Shown: positions 43,845-52,309 of the stretch, in pieces | Layout of the letters: each line of letters opens with the position of its first letter | How positions within the stretch are numbered: the first letter of the stretch is position 1 | Assembly: GCF_050916235.1 (NCBI RefSeq) | Contig: NZ_CP104854.1 | Coordinates: 3,410,001 to 3,474,000 of the forward strand | Origin: Maridesulfovibrio sp050916235 | GTDB lineage: Bacteria; Desulfobacterota; Desulfovibrionia; Desulfovibrionales; Desulfovibrionaceae | Direction: 5' to 3' | Length of the DNA: 64,000 bases | Position numbers and translations under genes: made by a program | The notes under the pieces: model-generated | The model's input: the letters and a program-made list of their open reading frames with translations, nothing else | Database searches by the model: none | Told to the model about the DNA's origin: nothing

Positions 43845-44681
43845 ATGGAGCTGGTAATGTTGATTCCACGGATCTGTCTGACCTTCATTCTGGTAATCCT
43901 GCTGCATTCGAATGCATATGCTTCAGCCCCGGTCAAAATTGTTTCGGTAATGTATCCTCCGCTGACATTTGATAATAATGTTCCCGGATTCGGCGAGGGG
44001 ATGTTGCGGGACATTGTGACTGAATCGTTCAATGCTGTCGGGCTGGAGGCTGAATACGAACTGCTGCCCATGTCGCGTAATGTCTGGTCCATTAATAATC
44101 ATGTCAGTGAGGCCTGCATAGGGGCAATGCAGTGGTTCCGGGAAAGCGGGGATGAGGCTGATGTTGATTGCATTGATCTGGTCAATCTGAGTTTTGTGGC
44201 TTTTTATAAGGTAAAACATTTTCCTGATGGCATGAATTTCAGCAATCTGGATGATCTGAAAGAGTTCCGGTTTGGCAATGTCAGGGGCAGCAGCAGTCAG
44301 CGCACCCTTGATGAAGCCGGATTAACGACCGACCTTACCAGAAACATTACGTTGAATTTCCTTAAACTTGATGCCGACAGGTTTGATTTTGCCGTGGCGT
44401 TCAGGGTGACAGGAGAATATCTGATCACGGAATTGTTTCCGCAACGGGTAGCTGAATTCGCTTTTGTCCCTAAGTCGTTGTTGAAGATGCCCCTCTCAAT
44501 GATTTTCAGGAAAGAGAAGCGGGTGTTGAAGAAAGGGTTTGTTGAAGGGTTGAATGAAATAGTCCGCAACGGGACGTATTATTCCATCCTTGAGCGTTAC
44601 TACGGTAAGGGCAGAGTTCCTGAAGACGTAGTCCCGGAGCCGTTAAGGAATCTTACGGGAATGGTTTCGCGGGTTAAGTAG
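43845..44681 (+). CDS. Orphan periplasmic solute-binding-like protein (SBP_bac_3 type), copy 3
   Basis: The 278-residue protein has a signal peptide (about residues 8-26, ending NAYA) and a binding fold beginning VKIVSVMYPPLTF...GFGEGMLRDIVTESFNAVGLEAEYELLPMSRNVW. Only distantly like the pair at 16911-18705. ATG 43845 has GGAGG 5-6 bases upstream. It is read against the tRNA-Asn genes on either side, as though inserted between two copies of the repeat. No transporter genes adjoin it; a sensor or orphan binder is the best guess. Confidence 0.75.
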   Translation: MELVMLIPRICLTFILVILLHSNAYASAPVKIVSVMYPPLTFDNNVPGFGEGMLRDIVTESFNAVGLEAEYELLPMSRNVWSINNHVSEACIGAMQWFRESGDEADVDCIDLVNLSFVAFYKVKHFPDGMNFSNLDDLKEFRFGNVRGSSSQRTLDEAGLTTDLTRNITLNFLKLDADRFDFAVAFRVTGEYLITELFPQRVAEFAFVPKSLLKMPLSMIFRKEKRVLKKGFVEGLNEIVRNGTYYSILERYYGKGRVPEDVVPEPLRNLTGMVSRVK

Positions 44682-44714
44682 AAGGGGGCGAAATATTTAT
44701 GTTGCTGTTTACAC

Positions 44715-44750
44715 AAAGAAAAAGGCTGCTTTCATTTGAAAGCAACCTTT
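44715..44750 (-). terminator. Terminator of tRNA-Asn copy 2
   Basis: AAAGGTTGC...GCAGCCTTTTTCTTT on the minus strand, near-identical to the hairpin after copy 1. Confidence 0.75.
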
Positions 44751-44758
44751 GATTTACC

Positions 44759-44834
44759 TGGCTCCCCGGGAGGGACTTGAACCCCCAACCTAGTGATTAA
44801 CAGTCACCCGCTCTGCCGATTGAGCCACCGAGGA
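44759..44834 (-). tRNA. tRNA-Asn (GTT), copy 2
   Basis: 76 bases, identical to copy 1, CCA encoded, anticodon GTT. Confidence 0.97.
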
Positions 44835-44872
44835 ATATTGTGTGCTGCGCTATTGCGCTGCAACGAAGATGG

Positions 44873-44901
44873 TTTCTACGGATTTGTTGTCCGGTTGTCA
44901 A
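44873..44901 (-). promoter_or_regulatory. Promoter of tRNA-Asn copy 2
   Basis: Minus strand TTGACA (44901-44896), 17-base spacer ending CAAATCCG, TAGAAA (44878-44873). Confidence 0.75.
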
Positions 44902-45153
44902 ACGTTATCTGGAAATTAATGCAACTTTTTTTAATAGTTGTGTTTTTTTGAAGACAGGCGGAAATCGGATGAGAAGATAAGGGCTCTTTTGCCTATATAT
45001 TAATGATGGGGTAGGAAGACTCGGTGACTTTGGGCTCTGAAATCGTTGCCGGTTGGTGGAGCAGACTGTCTTTACGGTTTTCTGAAATTAGACTGGATCC
45101 GCTCACTTGGCCGTTGAAGGGAAAATCAGACTTCCCGAAAATCGGCGCACCAC
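44902..45153. other. Spacer between tRNA-Asn cassettes 2 and 3
   Basis: No gene, hairpin or known motif is seen in this part of the 364-bp stretch separating the two tRNA genes. Confidence 0.5.
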
Positions 45154-45190
45154 AAAAGGAGAAGGCTGCTTTCTGATGAAAGCAGCCTTT
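45154..45190 (-). terminator. Terminator of tRNA-Asn copy 3
   Basis: AAAGGCTGCTTTC...GCAGCCTTCTCCTTTTG on the minus strand, the third copy of the cassette hairpin. Confidence 0.75.
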
Positions 45191-45198
45191 GAACTATC

Positions 45199-45274
45199 TG
45201 GCTCCCCGGGAGGGACTTGAACCCCCAACCTAGTGATTAACAGTCACCCGCTCTGCCGATTGAGCCACCGAGGA
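45199..45274 (-). tRNA. tRNA-Asn (GTT), copy 3
   Basis: 76 bases, identical to copies 1 and 2, CCA encoded, anticodon GTT. Confidence 0.97.
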
Positions 45275-45311
45275 ATAATGTGTGCCGCACTATTGCGCTG
45301 CAACGAAAAGG

Positions 45312-45340
45312 TTTGTACGGATTTGAAGTGCAGAAGTCAA
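45312..45340 (-). promoter_or_regulatory. Promoter of tRNA-Asn copy 3
   Basis: Minus strand TTGACT (45340-45335), 17-base spacer ending CAAATCCG, TACAAA (45317-45312). Slightly weaker -35 than the other two. Confidence 0.7.
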
Positions 45341-45479
45341 ATCTTTTTTTGAAAAAAATTAAAATTACTGATCCGGCCTTTAAGATATGTACTTTCTTGA
45401 CGACACAGGGTAATTAGCTTAGGCAATCAACGGATCTTGTAATTATCTAGACTTTATTCGGTTATGGAGAATTAATAAC

Positions 45480-47066
45480 TTGAGCGGCAAGAATAAGCAA
45501 ATCAAGCTCGCAACCAAATCAGAGCACGTGGCAACCTTTATGCCCATGCTTGAGGCTCTGCAAGCTCAGAACGAACTCAATCAGGTTCTGAAGAATCGCG
45601 TGGAGAAAGCCTGCGGACTTCTTGATGAAGGCGTGCAGCTCTATCCCAACAACTTCAGTAAAGATACAGATGTCTCAGAAGTATGGGACAATTACGACTC
45701 TCTCGGAGGCGAAGAGCTCGAAGCTCTTGGCAAAAAATTCAAACTCGCGGGCAGGGTTATCACCCACCGCTCCTTCGGTAAGGTCGCATTCTTTCATCTT
45801 CAGGACCCTACCGGCAGGATTCAGGTCTATGTTGCCCGTGACGAAATCGGTGCAGACCTCTACAGCATTTTTAAGAAATTCGACATCGGTGACATTGTCG
45901 GAGTTGAGGGCGAACTCTTCAGAACCAAGACTGACGAGTTGACTCTCAAAGCGGACAAGGTTGACCTGATTACTAAATCCATGCGTCCGCTTCCCGAGAA
46001 ATATCACGGACTTAAAGACGTGGAGACCAGATACCGCCAGCGTTATGTTGACCTTATCGTTACTCCGCGCGCCCGTGAGATCTTCCAGAAGCGTACCCGC
46101 ATTGTCCGCGCTATCCGCAATTATCTCGACAGCAAAGGGTTCATGGAAGTGGAAACTCCCATGATGCAGCCCATTCCCGGCGGCGCGGCGGCCAAACCTT
46201 TCATCACCCACCACAACGCGCTGGATATGCAGCTCTATCTGCGCATTGCGCCGGAGCTCTACCTGAAGCGTCTGCTGGTCGGCGGATTTGAGAAGGTCTA
46301 CGAAATCAACCGTAACTTCCGTAACGAAGGTATATCCATCAGGCACAACCCTGAATTCACCATGCTTGAGTTCTACTGGGCTTATGCCAACTTTCATGAT
46401 CTCATGGATCTTACCGAAGAAATGGTTTCCTCCGTCTGCAGGGAAGTCAACGGCGATACTGTCATCGAATATCAGGGCGAACGCATTGATTTGACCCCCG
46501 GTGCATGGCACCGCGTGGCCTTCCATGAGTCCCTTGAGACAATCGGTGAGGTTTCTCCTGAAATTTATAATGATTACGATAAGTGTAAGGAACTGGTTAA
46601 AAAGCTCGGTGAAAAGGCAGTAGAAGGCGAAAAGCTCGGCAAGCTGCAGTCCAAGCTGTTCGACCTGCTGGTTGAGCCCAAGCTGATCCAGCCGCACTTC
46701 ATCTATCATTACCCGACTGATATTTCTCCTCTTTCCAGAAGAAATGAAGAGAATCCCGATATTACTGACCGTTTCGAGCTGTTCATTTACGGCCGTGAAC
46801 TGGCCAACGCATTCTCCGAGCTCAACGATCCCGTTGACCAGCGTGTGCGTTTCATGGAACAGGTCGCGGAAAAAGAGGCCGGTGACGATGAAGCCCACTT
46901 CATGGACGAGGACTATGTCCGCGCCCTTGAATACGGCATGCCCCCGGCGGCTGGACAGGGTATAGGCATTGACCGTCTGGTCATGCTCCTGACCGACAGT
47001 CCCTCCATCAGGGAGGTCATCCTGTTCCCGCTCCTCAGAACCGAAGCAGCCGGAAGCAGTAGTTAA
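45480..47066 (+). CDS. lysS: Lysyl-tRNA synthetase (class II)
   Basis: It charges tRNA-Lys with lysine. The 528 residues carry an OB-fold anticodon domain (AGRVITHRSFGKVAFFHLQDPTGRIQVYV) and class II motifs: motif 1 FMEVETPMMQPIPGGAAAKPF, motif 2 RNEGISIRHNPEFTMLEFYWAY and motif 3 GQGIGIDRLVMLLT. The start appears to be a TTG with GGAG 10-11 bases upstream; ATGs at 45540 and 45546 would remove an unusual 20-residue extension and cannot be excluded. Its stop overlaps the lolE start by one base, so it heads the outer-membrane operon. Confidence 0.96.
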   Translation: MSGKNKQIKLATKSEHVATFMPMLEALQAQNELNQVLKNRVEKACGLLDEGVQLYPNNFSKDTDVSEVWDNYDSLGGEELEALGKKFKLAGRVITHRSFGKVAFFHLQDPTGRIQVYVARDEIGADLYSIFKKFDIGDIVGVEGELFRTKTDELTLKADKVDLITKSMRPLPEKYHGLKDVETRYRQRYVDLIVTPRAREIFQKRTRIVRAIRNYLDSKGFMEVETPMMQPIPGGAAAKPFITHHNALDMQLYLRIAPELYLKRLLVGGFEKVYEINRNFRNEGISIRHNPEFTMLEFYWAYANFHDLMDLTEEMVSSVCREVNGDTVIEYQGERIDLTPGAWHRVAFHESLETIGEVSPEIYNDYDKCKELVKKLGEKAVEGEKLGKLQSKLFDLLVEPKLIQPHFIYHYPTDISPLSRRNEENPDITDRFELFIYGRELANAFSELNDPVDQRVRFMEQVAEKEAGDDEAHFMDEDYVRALEYGMPPAAGQGIGIDRLVMLLTDSPSIREVILFPLLRTEAAGSSS

Positions 47067-48295
47067 TGAAGTTTGAACTCTTCGTCGCACTGCGCTACCT
47101 GTTCACCCTGAGAAAGAATTCCTTTATCTCGGTGATTTCTCTTTTCGCAGTCTGCGGCGTGGCAATCGGGGTTGCGGCCCTGATTGTGGTCATCGGCGTG
47201 ATGAACGGTTTTTCAACCGATCTCAGGGACAAGATTCTGGGCGTTAACGCACATGTCATTGTCAGCGCTTACGACGGAACCCTGGACAATTATCACCACA
47301 TGACCCAGATAATCGAGCAGATACCGGGCGTTACAGGAGTAACGCCCTTTATCTATTCTGAGGTGATGCTTTCCACCAGTGGCGGGGTCAAGGGCGTGGT
47401 TCTGCGCGGGGTTGATTCCCATACTGCCAAGGGAGTGCTCAGTCTGCCGGGTGATATGGTCTCCGGGAGTGTTGACTGTCTCGGAAAAGATAGTAAACTG
47501 CCTGAAATAGTTATAGGAACACAGCTCGCACAGCGTCTGGGACTGGTCATAGGGGATACGGTCAACCTGCTTTCCCCATCAGGAACACGCACTGCAGCCG
47601 GATTTACCCCGAAAGTTCGGGTGTTTAAGGTCGGAGGAATCTTCCGCACCGGCATGTTCGAGTATGACTCCTCACTTGCTTACATCAGCAACAGTGCGGC
47701 TCAGAAACTGCTTGGTTTCAAGAGGGATTTCGTTTCCGGTCTTGAAATTCGTCTCGCAGACGTATATGCAGTTGATAAGATAGATAAAGTGCTTGAGCAG
47801 AAGCTCGCCGGCTATCCGGTGCAGATCAGGAACTGGCAGGAAATGAACGCCAACCTGTTCGCTGCCCTGAAGCTGGAGAAAACAGCCATGTTCATCATCC
47901 TTGCGATGATCGTCATGGTCGGTTCTTTCAGCATCATCACCACCCTGGTAATGCTGGTAATGCAGAAGACCAGGGATATTGCAGTGCTGATGTCCATGGG
48001 AGCCACCTCAGGCAGCATAAGAAGAATTTTCATGCTTCAGGGCACCCTGATCGGACTGATCGGGACCTCGATCGGCTACCTCATCGGGGTACCGGTTGCG
48101 CTCCTGCTTAAGAAATATCAGTTCATCAAGCTGCCCAGCAACGTTTATCCGGTGGATTACCTTCCCATACGGATGGACTGGCTTGATCTTGTAATAATTG
48201 GTGTTGCGGCGTTTTCGCTCTGCTTTCTGGCTACCCTGTATCCGGCAAAGCAGGCGGCTCGTCTGGAACCTGCACAGGCATTGAGATATGAGTAA
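47066..48295 (+). CDS. lolE: LolC/LolE-type lipoprotein-releasing permease
   Basis: It is the inner-membrane permease that, with LolD, pulls mature lipoproteins out of the inner membrane and hands them to the periplasmic carrier. The 409 residues have one N-terminal helix (SVISLFAVCGVAIGVAALIVVIGVMNGF), a large periplasmic domain (about 50-265), and three C-terminal helices of the MacB/FtsX type, ending ATLYPAKQAARLEPAQALRYE. Only one permease gene is present, so a homodimer (LolF-like) is likely. Start ATG overlaps the lysS stop; the 3' end overlaps lolD by 8 bases. Confidence 0.92.
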   Translation: MKFELFVALRYLFTLRKNSFISVISLFAVCGVAIGVAALIVVIGVMNGFSTDLRDKILGVNAHVIVSAYDGTLDNYHHMTQIIEQIPGVTGVTPFIYSEVMLSTSGGVKGVVLRGVDSHTAKGVLSLPGDMVSGSVDCLGKDSKLPEIVIGTQLAQRLGLVIGDTVNLLSPSGTRTAAGFTPKVRVFKVGGIFRTGMFEYDSSLAYISNSAAQKLLGFKRDFVSGLEIRLADVYAVDKIDKVLEQKLAGYPVQIRNWQEMNANLFAALKLEKTAMFIILAMIVMVGSFSIITTLVMLVMQKTRDIAVLMSMGATSGSIRRIFMLQGTLIGLIGTSIGYLIGVPVALLLKKYQFIKLPSNVYPVDYLPIRMDWLDLVIIGVAAFSLCFLATLYPAKQAARLEPAQALRYE

Positions 48296-48971
48296 AGTTC
48301 TTTATGAGCTCAGGGACGTCGTCAAGGAGTACGAGGGACCTACCGAAACTGTGCGTGTTCTGGATCATGTCGATCTTGAGATTGATTCCGGCGAGGCGCT
48401 GGCCATCATGGGATCATCCGGTTCGGGCAAGACCACGCTGCTGCATATTTTAGGCACTCTTGATACCGTCTCAAGCGGGACAGTCAATTTTGCCGGAATG
48501 AATATCAACGGAATGACACCGGAGAAACGGGCCGAAGTAAGGAACAGGGAAATCGGTTTCGTTTTTCAGTTTCATCATCTTCTCCCGGAGTTTACCACTC
48601 TGGAGAATGTCGCTCTTCCTGCCATGATGGCAGGGATCGGTCAGAGGGAAGCCTCTGACATGGCCCGAGAAGCCCTGGAACTGGTTGGGCTTGCAAACAG
48701 GCTGGAGCACAGGGTGACGACCCTGTCCGGCGGTGAAAGGCAGAGGGCAGCCATTGCGCGTGCCGTACTGCTCAAGCCTAAAGTACTGCTTGCTGACGAA
48801 CCAACCGGAAACCTGGACGAGAAAACAGGGATGATGGTCGGCGAAATGCTGGCTTCCCTTAATGAAGAGCTTGGAATGACGCTTGTTATTGTGACCCACA
48901 ATATTGAGTTGGCCGGCATGATGAACCGCCGGCTTGAGCTGCGTTCCGGAGAACTGTATGCCCAGAACTAG
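48288..48971 (+). CDS. lolD: LolD lipoprotein-releasing ATPase
   Basis: This 227-residue ABC ATPase has Walker A GSSGSGKTT, Q-loop FQFHHLLPEF, signature LSGGERQR, Walker B VLLADEPTGNLD and the switch histidine in IVTHN. It powers the Lol permease encoded by the overlapping upstream gene. Its last 14 bases overlap the bamA start, showing tight operon packing. Confidence 0.95.
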   Translation: MSKVLYELRDVVKEYEGPTETVRVLDHVDLEIDSGEALAIMGSSGSGKTTLLHILGTLDTVSSGTVNFAGMNINGMTPEKRAEVRNREIGFVFQFHHLLPEFTTLENVALPAMMAGIGQREASDMAREALELVGLANRLEHRVTTLSGGERQRAAIARAVLLKPKVLLADEPTGNLDEKTGMMVGEMLASLNEELGMTLVIVTHNIELAGMMNRRLELRSGELYAQN

Positions 48972-51672
48972 ATTTCTGCTTTTACTGATTGCGGCGACTC
49001 TTGCCTTCATCTTCAATTCCGGGACCGCAAGGGCCCAGGCCCAGGAAGCCTCGGGCATTGTCATTGCGGTTCTTCCCTTTGAGGTGAACGCTGATGCAGA
49101 CGCCCAGTATCTAAAGGAAAGCCTGCCCACCCTTATCTCCGACAGGCTGCGCGAAGCTGGATTCCGCGTTGTGGGTCAGGACCGGGTAATGCAGCTTGTG
49201 GACGAGCAGGGCTTTGAGTACCTGAACCTGCAGGCCGCCAAGGATATGGCTCTGCTGGCCGGAGCTGGATATTCGCTCTACGGCAGTTTCAGCCAGATCG
49301 GCGAGGACCTGAGTCTGGATGTCCGCCTTGTTGAAGCTTTCGGCCTGAAACAGGCCGTTCCGCTTTTCGTCTCCAATAAAGGGCTGATCAACCTTCTGCC
49401 TGCTGTTGACGAACTGGTTTCCAAAGTCAAACTGGAACTTCTGAGTCAGGACAAGATTGCAGCGGTGGAAGTCCGCGGCACGCGAGTGCTTGATAAAGAC
49501 GTCATCCTCATGCGTACCGGCATCAAGACCGGAGACATCTATACCCCCTCCAAAATCAACGCCGACCTCAAGAACATCTACGCACTCGGCTATTTCGACG
49601 ACGTAAAGGTCAACGTGACCGATGTGCCCGGCGGCAAGAAGATAATTTTCGATGTGAAAGAGAAACCGCGTATTCAGGCTATCACTGTCCTCGGCGCGGA
49701 CGCTATTGATTCCGAGGATATTCTGGCTGCGGTCAACACCAAGAAAGGTGCTGTCCTCAACCCCAAAGTCCTTTCTGACGACCTGAATACCCTGCGCGAA
49801 ATGTACCGCAAGGAAGGGTACTACAAGGCCAAGATCGACTACAAAGTTGAGGGCGAAGGCCCGCAGGCCCGCTTGAACCTGAATATTGAGGAAGGCAACA
49901 AGCTTTATATCGAAGGCATCAACATTGAAGGCGCAAAGCAGCTTGATCCCGACGAGATCAAGGCCCAGCTTGCCCTTACCGAGCGCGGCTGGCTCTCCTG
50001 GTTCACCAAGACCGGCGTACTCAAGGAAGAACTTCTTGAGCGCGATGCCGCTGCAATTCTGGCCTATTACGGAAACCGCGGCTTCATTGAAGCCAAGGTT
50101 GGTGAGCCGGAGGTAGAGATCAAGGATGACGGTATCTACGTTACCTTCAAGGTCTCCGAAGGCGACCGCTACAAGGTCGGCTCAGTGGCATTCCGGGGAG
50201 ATCTCATCGTCAAGCAGGCCAGACTGCGTGAGCTGATTGCAGCTGACGATATGGCCGACGGAGCCGAGTATCTCGACAGATCCGTTCTGCGTGAAGATAT
50301 GAAGGCCCTGTCCGACTTCTATTCCAACTACGGCTATGCCTATGCCGAAGCCAATATCCAGATGGATCAGGATATGGAGAACAAGACTGTGGCCATCACC
50401 TTTGTGATGAGCAAACGTCAGAAAGTCCATATCCGCAGGGTTGTCATCGAAGGAAACTCCAAGACCCGCAACAACGTAATTCTGCGTGAAATGCGTCTTG
50501 CAGACGGCGACCAGTTCAGCGGCTCCAAACTTCAGCGGTCCATCGTACGCCTAAACAAGCTGGATTACTTCAGCGAGGTTGACATTGAACCCGTACCTAC
50601 CGGGGACCCCAGTGAAATGGACCTCAAGGTCAAGGTAAAAGATAAAAACACCGGTATGGTCAGCGGCGGTATCGGGTACTCCACCTCCGACGGTGTGTTC
50701 GTTTCCGCAAAGATCACCGAGCGCAACCTGTTCGGTCGCGGCTGGAACTTCAGCCTCAACGGCGGATGGAGCTCCAAGAACATCAGTTACGGACTTGATT
50801 TCTACAACCCGCGTCTCAACGACTCCCGCTGGGGCGGAGGTTTCGGTACCTACTGGCGTAACGAAGACTACGACGATTACGACAAGGAAACCATCGGTGG
50901 TGTTGTTTCTGCCGGGTATCCGCTGGGTGAGTACACCAACTTCCTGACCAGCTACCGTCTGGAGCACTATAACGTTACCGACGTTGCCGCTAATGCTGCC
51001 AACGACATCAAGAAGATGGAAGGGCCCAACTGGTCGAGTGTTGTTTCAGGAACACTGAAGCGAGATACCACCAACAAGGCTTTCAACCCGTCCACCGGTA
51101 CCTTGAACGAATTCACCGTGGAAATGGGCGGCGGCATACTGCTCGGTGACGACTCCTTTGTAAAGTATACCTATGATTCCAACTACTTTACCCCCGTATT
51201 CTGGGATCTGGTCTTCCACTGGAAAGGTAGTCTCGGCTTCATTCACGATAACTTCGGCGGCGGGGATATCCCTTCCTTTGAAAGATTTTACCTCGGCGGC
51301 ATCAACAACGTCCGCGGTTACTCCAGCAGGATGATCTCACCGCGTGACACTTCCTCCGATGACCGTATCGGTGGTAACAAGATGCTTTACATGAACTTCG
51401 AACTGCTGTTCCCCATCAACGAAGAATTCGGCCTCGTCGGTGTGGCCTTCTACGATATGGGTAACGCCTGGAACGACGGAGAGAACTTCTTCTACGACAC
51501 CAAGCAGGAAGACGGACAGGACCTGATGCTCGGTCTGTACAAGAGTATCGGTGCCGGTATACGCTGGTTCTCGCCCATGGGACCGATCAGGGTTGAATAC
51601 GGTTACGGTCTCGACAAGCTGAAGGACAGCAGCCGACATAAGATCGAATTCTCAATGGGACAGTTCTTCTAG
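48958..51672 (+). CDS. bamA: BamA outer-membrane assembly protein with extra N-terminal domain
   Basis: BamA folds and inserts beta-barrel proteins into the outer membrane. The 904 residues begin with a signal peptide (to about residue 27), then about 145 residues (30-175: IVIAVLPFEVNADADAQYLKES...YLYGSFSQIGEDLSLDVRLVEA-type) that are not POTRA but resemble TolB-N/CsgG/FlgO-like lipoprotein domains. Five POTRA domains follow (from IAAVEVRGTRVLDKDVI), then the 16-strand barrel with the conserved VRGY loop-6 motif and terminal ...KIEFSMGQFF. I start at ATG 48958 with GGAGA upstream. E. coli BamA is about 810 residues, the difference being this domain. Confidence 0.95.
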   Translation: MPRTRFLLLLIAATLAFIFNSGTARAQAQEASGIVIAVLPFEVNADADAQYLKESLPTLISDRLREAGFRVVGQDRVMQLVDEQGFEYLNLQAAKDMALLAGAGYSLYGSFSQIGEDLSLDVRLVEAFGLKQAVPLFVSNKGLINLLPAVDELVSKVKLELLSQDKIAAVEVRGTRVLDKDVILMRTGIKTGDIYTPSKINADLKNIYALGYFDDVKVNVTDVPGGKKIIFDVKEKPRIQAITVLGADAIDSEDILAAVNTKKGAVLNPKVLSDDLNTLREMYRKEGYYKAKIDYKVEGEGPQARLNLNIEEGNKLYIEGINIEGAKQLDPDEIKAQLALTERGWLSWFTKTGVLKEELLERDAAAILAYYGNRGFIEAKVGEPEVEIKDDGIYVTFKVSEGDRYKVGSVAFRGDLIVKQARLRELIAADDMADGAEYLDRSVLREDMKALSDFYSNYGYAYAEANIQMDQDMENKTVAITFVMSKRQKVHIRRVVIEGNSKTRNNVILREMRLADGDQFSGSKLQRSIVRLNKLDYFSEVDIEPVPTGDPSEMDLKVKVKDKNTGMVSGGIGYSTSDGVFVSAKITERNLFGRGWNFSLNGGWSSKNISYGLDFYNPRLNDSRWGGGFGTYWRNEDYDDYDKETIGGVVSAGYPLGEYTNFLTSYRLEHYNVTDVAANAANDIKKMEGPNWSSVVSGTLKRDTTNKAFNPSTGTLNEFTVEMGGGILLGDDSFVKYTYDSNYFTPVFWDLVFHWKGSLGFIHDNFGGGDIPSFERFYLGGINNVRGYSSRMISPRDTSSDDRIGGNKMLYMNFELLFPINEEFGLVGVAFYDMGNAWNDGENFFYDTKQEDGQDLMLGLYKSIGAGIRWFSPMGPIRVEYGYGLDKLKDSSRHKIEFSMGQFF

Positions 51673-51702
51673 TAGAATTTGACTGGAAACGATGTTAAAC
51701 AG

Positions 51703-51732
51703 GGCATGTCGGTACTTACCGGCATGCCTTTT
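51703..51732 (+). terminator. Hairpin between bamA and skp (possible attenuator)
   Basis: GGCATGTCGGTA and TACCGGCATGCC (one mismatch, tiny loop) are followed by TTTTC, 31 bp past bamA. Since the same operon clearly continues, it may cut down rather than end transcription. Confidence 0.5.
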
Positions 51733-51772
51733 CGACTGAATATATCCGCAAGGAAAGAAAGGAGTTATTTAA

Positions 51773-52303
51773 ATGCGTAGAATTCTTTTTGCAGTATTGG
51801 TTCTGGTTCTTGCTTTTCAGGCCCAGGCTTTTGCCGCCGGTCCCCAGAAAATAGGCGTTATTTCTATGGCTAAACTGATGCAGGATTCCGAAGCAGGACA
51901 GGACATTCAGGGCAAGCTCAAGAAAAAAGTCGATGCTGTTACCGAGCAGCTCAAAGGTAAGCAGAAGGAGCTTGAAGAACTGAAAGCAGCACTGCAGAAG
52001 CAGAACCTTGTTCTGTCCCTTGAGGCAAAACAGGATAAAGAACTCGAGCTGAAGCGCAAATATCGTGACTATCAGGACCTGGCTCAGGCTACCCAGCGCA
52101 AGGTTCAGCTTGAAGAAAGAAAGCTCAGCGAGCCCCTCTTTGAAATGATCAAGAAGGTTGTAACCGAGTACGGCAAGAAGAACGGTTATGCCGCTCTTTA
52201 TGACAAGGGTTCCTCCGGATTCCTGTATGTTGACGACTCAATGGATGTTACCAACGAAGTTCTGCTTGAACTGAACCGTGAATTCAGAGCAGGCAAGAAG
52301 TAG
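51773..52303 (+). CDS. skp: Skp/OmpH periplasmic chaperone
   Basis: The 176-residue protein has a signal peptide (MRRILFAVLVLVLAFQAQAFA), then IGVISMAKLMQDSEAGQDIQGKLKKKVDAVTEQLK and a long coiled coil typical of Skp, which holds unfolded outer-membrane proteins for BamA. AAGGAG is 8-9 bases before the ATG. It sits between bamA and lpxD as in many proteobacteria. Confidence 0.93.
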   Translation: MRRILFAVLVLVLAFQAQAFAAGPQKIGVISMAKLMQDSEAGQDIQGKLKKKVDAVTEQLKGKQKELEELKAALQKQNLVLSLEAKQDKELELKRKYRDYQDLAQATQRKVQLEERKLSEPLFEMIKKVVTEYGKKNGYAALYDKGSSGFLYVDDSMDVTNEVLLELNREFRAGKK

Positions 52304-52309
52304 GCGTTT

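Noticed and set aside
43553..45274. Prophage or genomic island bounded by the tRNA-Asn copies
   Set aside because: No integrase, excisionase or phage gene lies between or beside the tRNAs; only one protein gene is enclosed.
45675..47090. Long antisense frames opposite lysS, purA, purH and pyk
   Set aside because: Each mirrors a strongly conserved gene with family motifs on the other strand; none has a ribosome site or recognisable domain.
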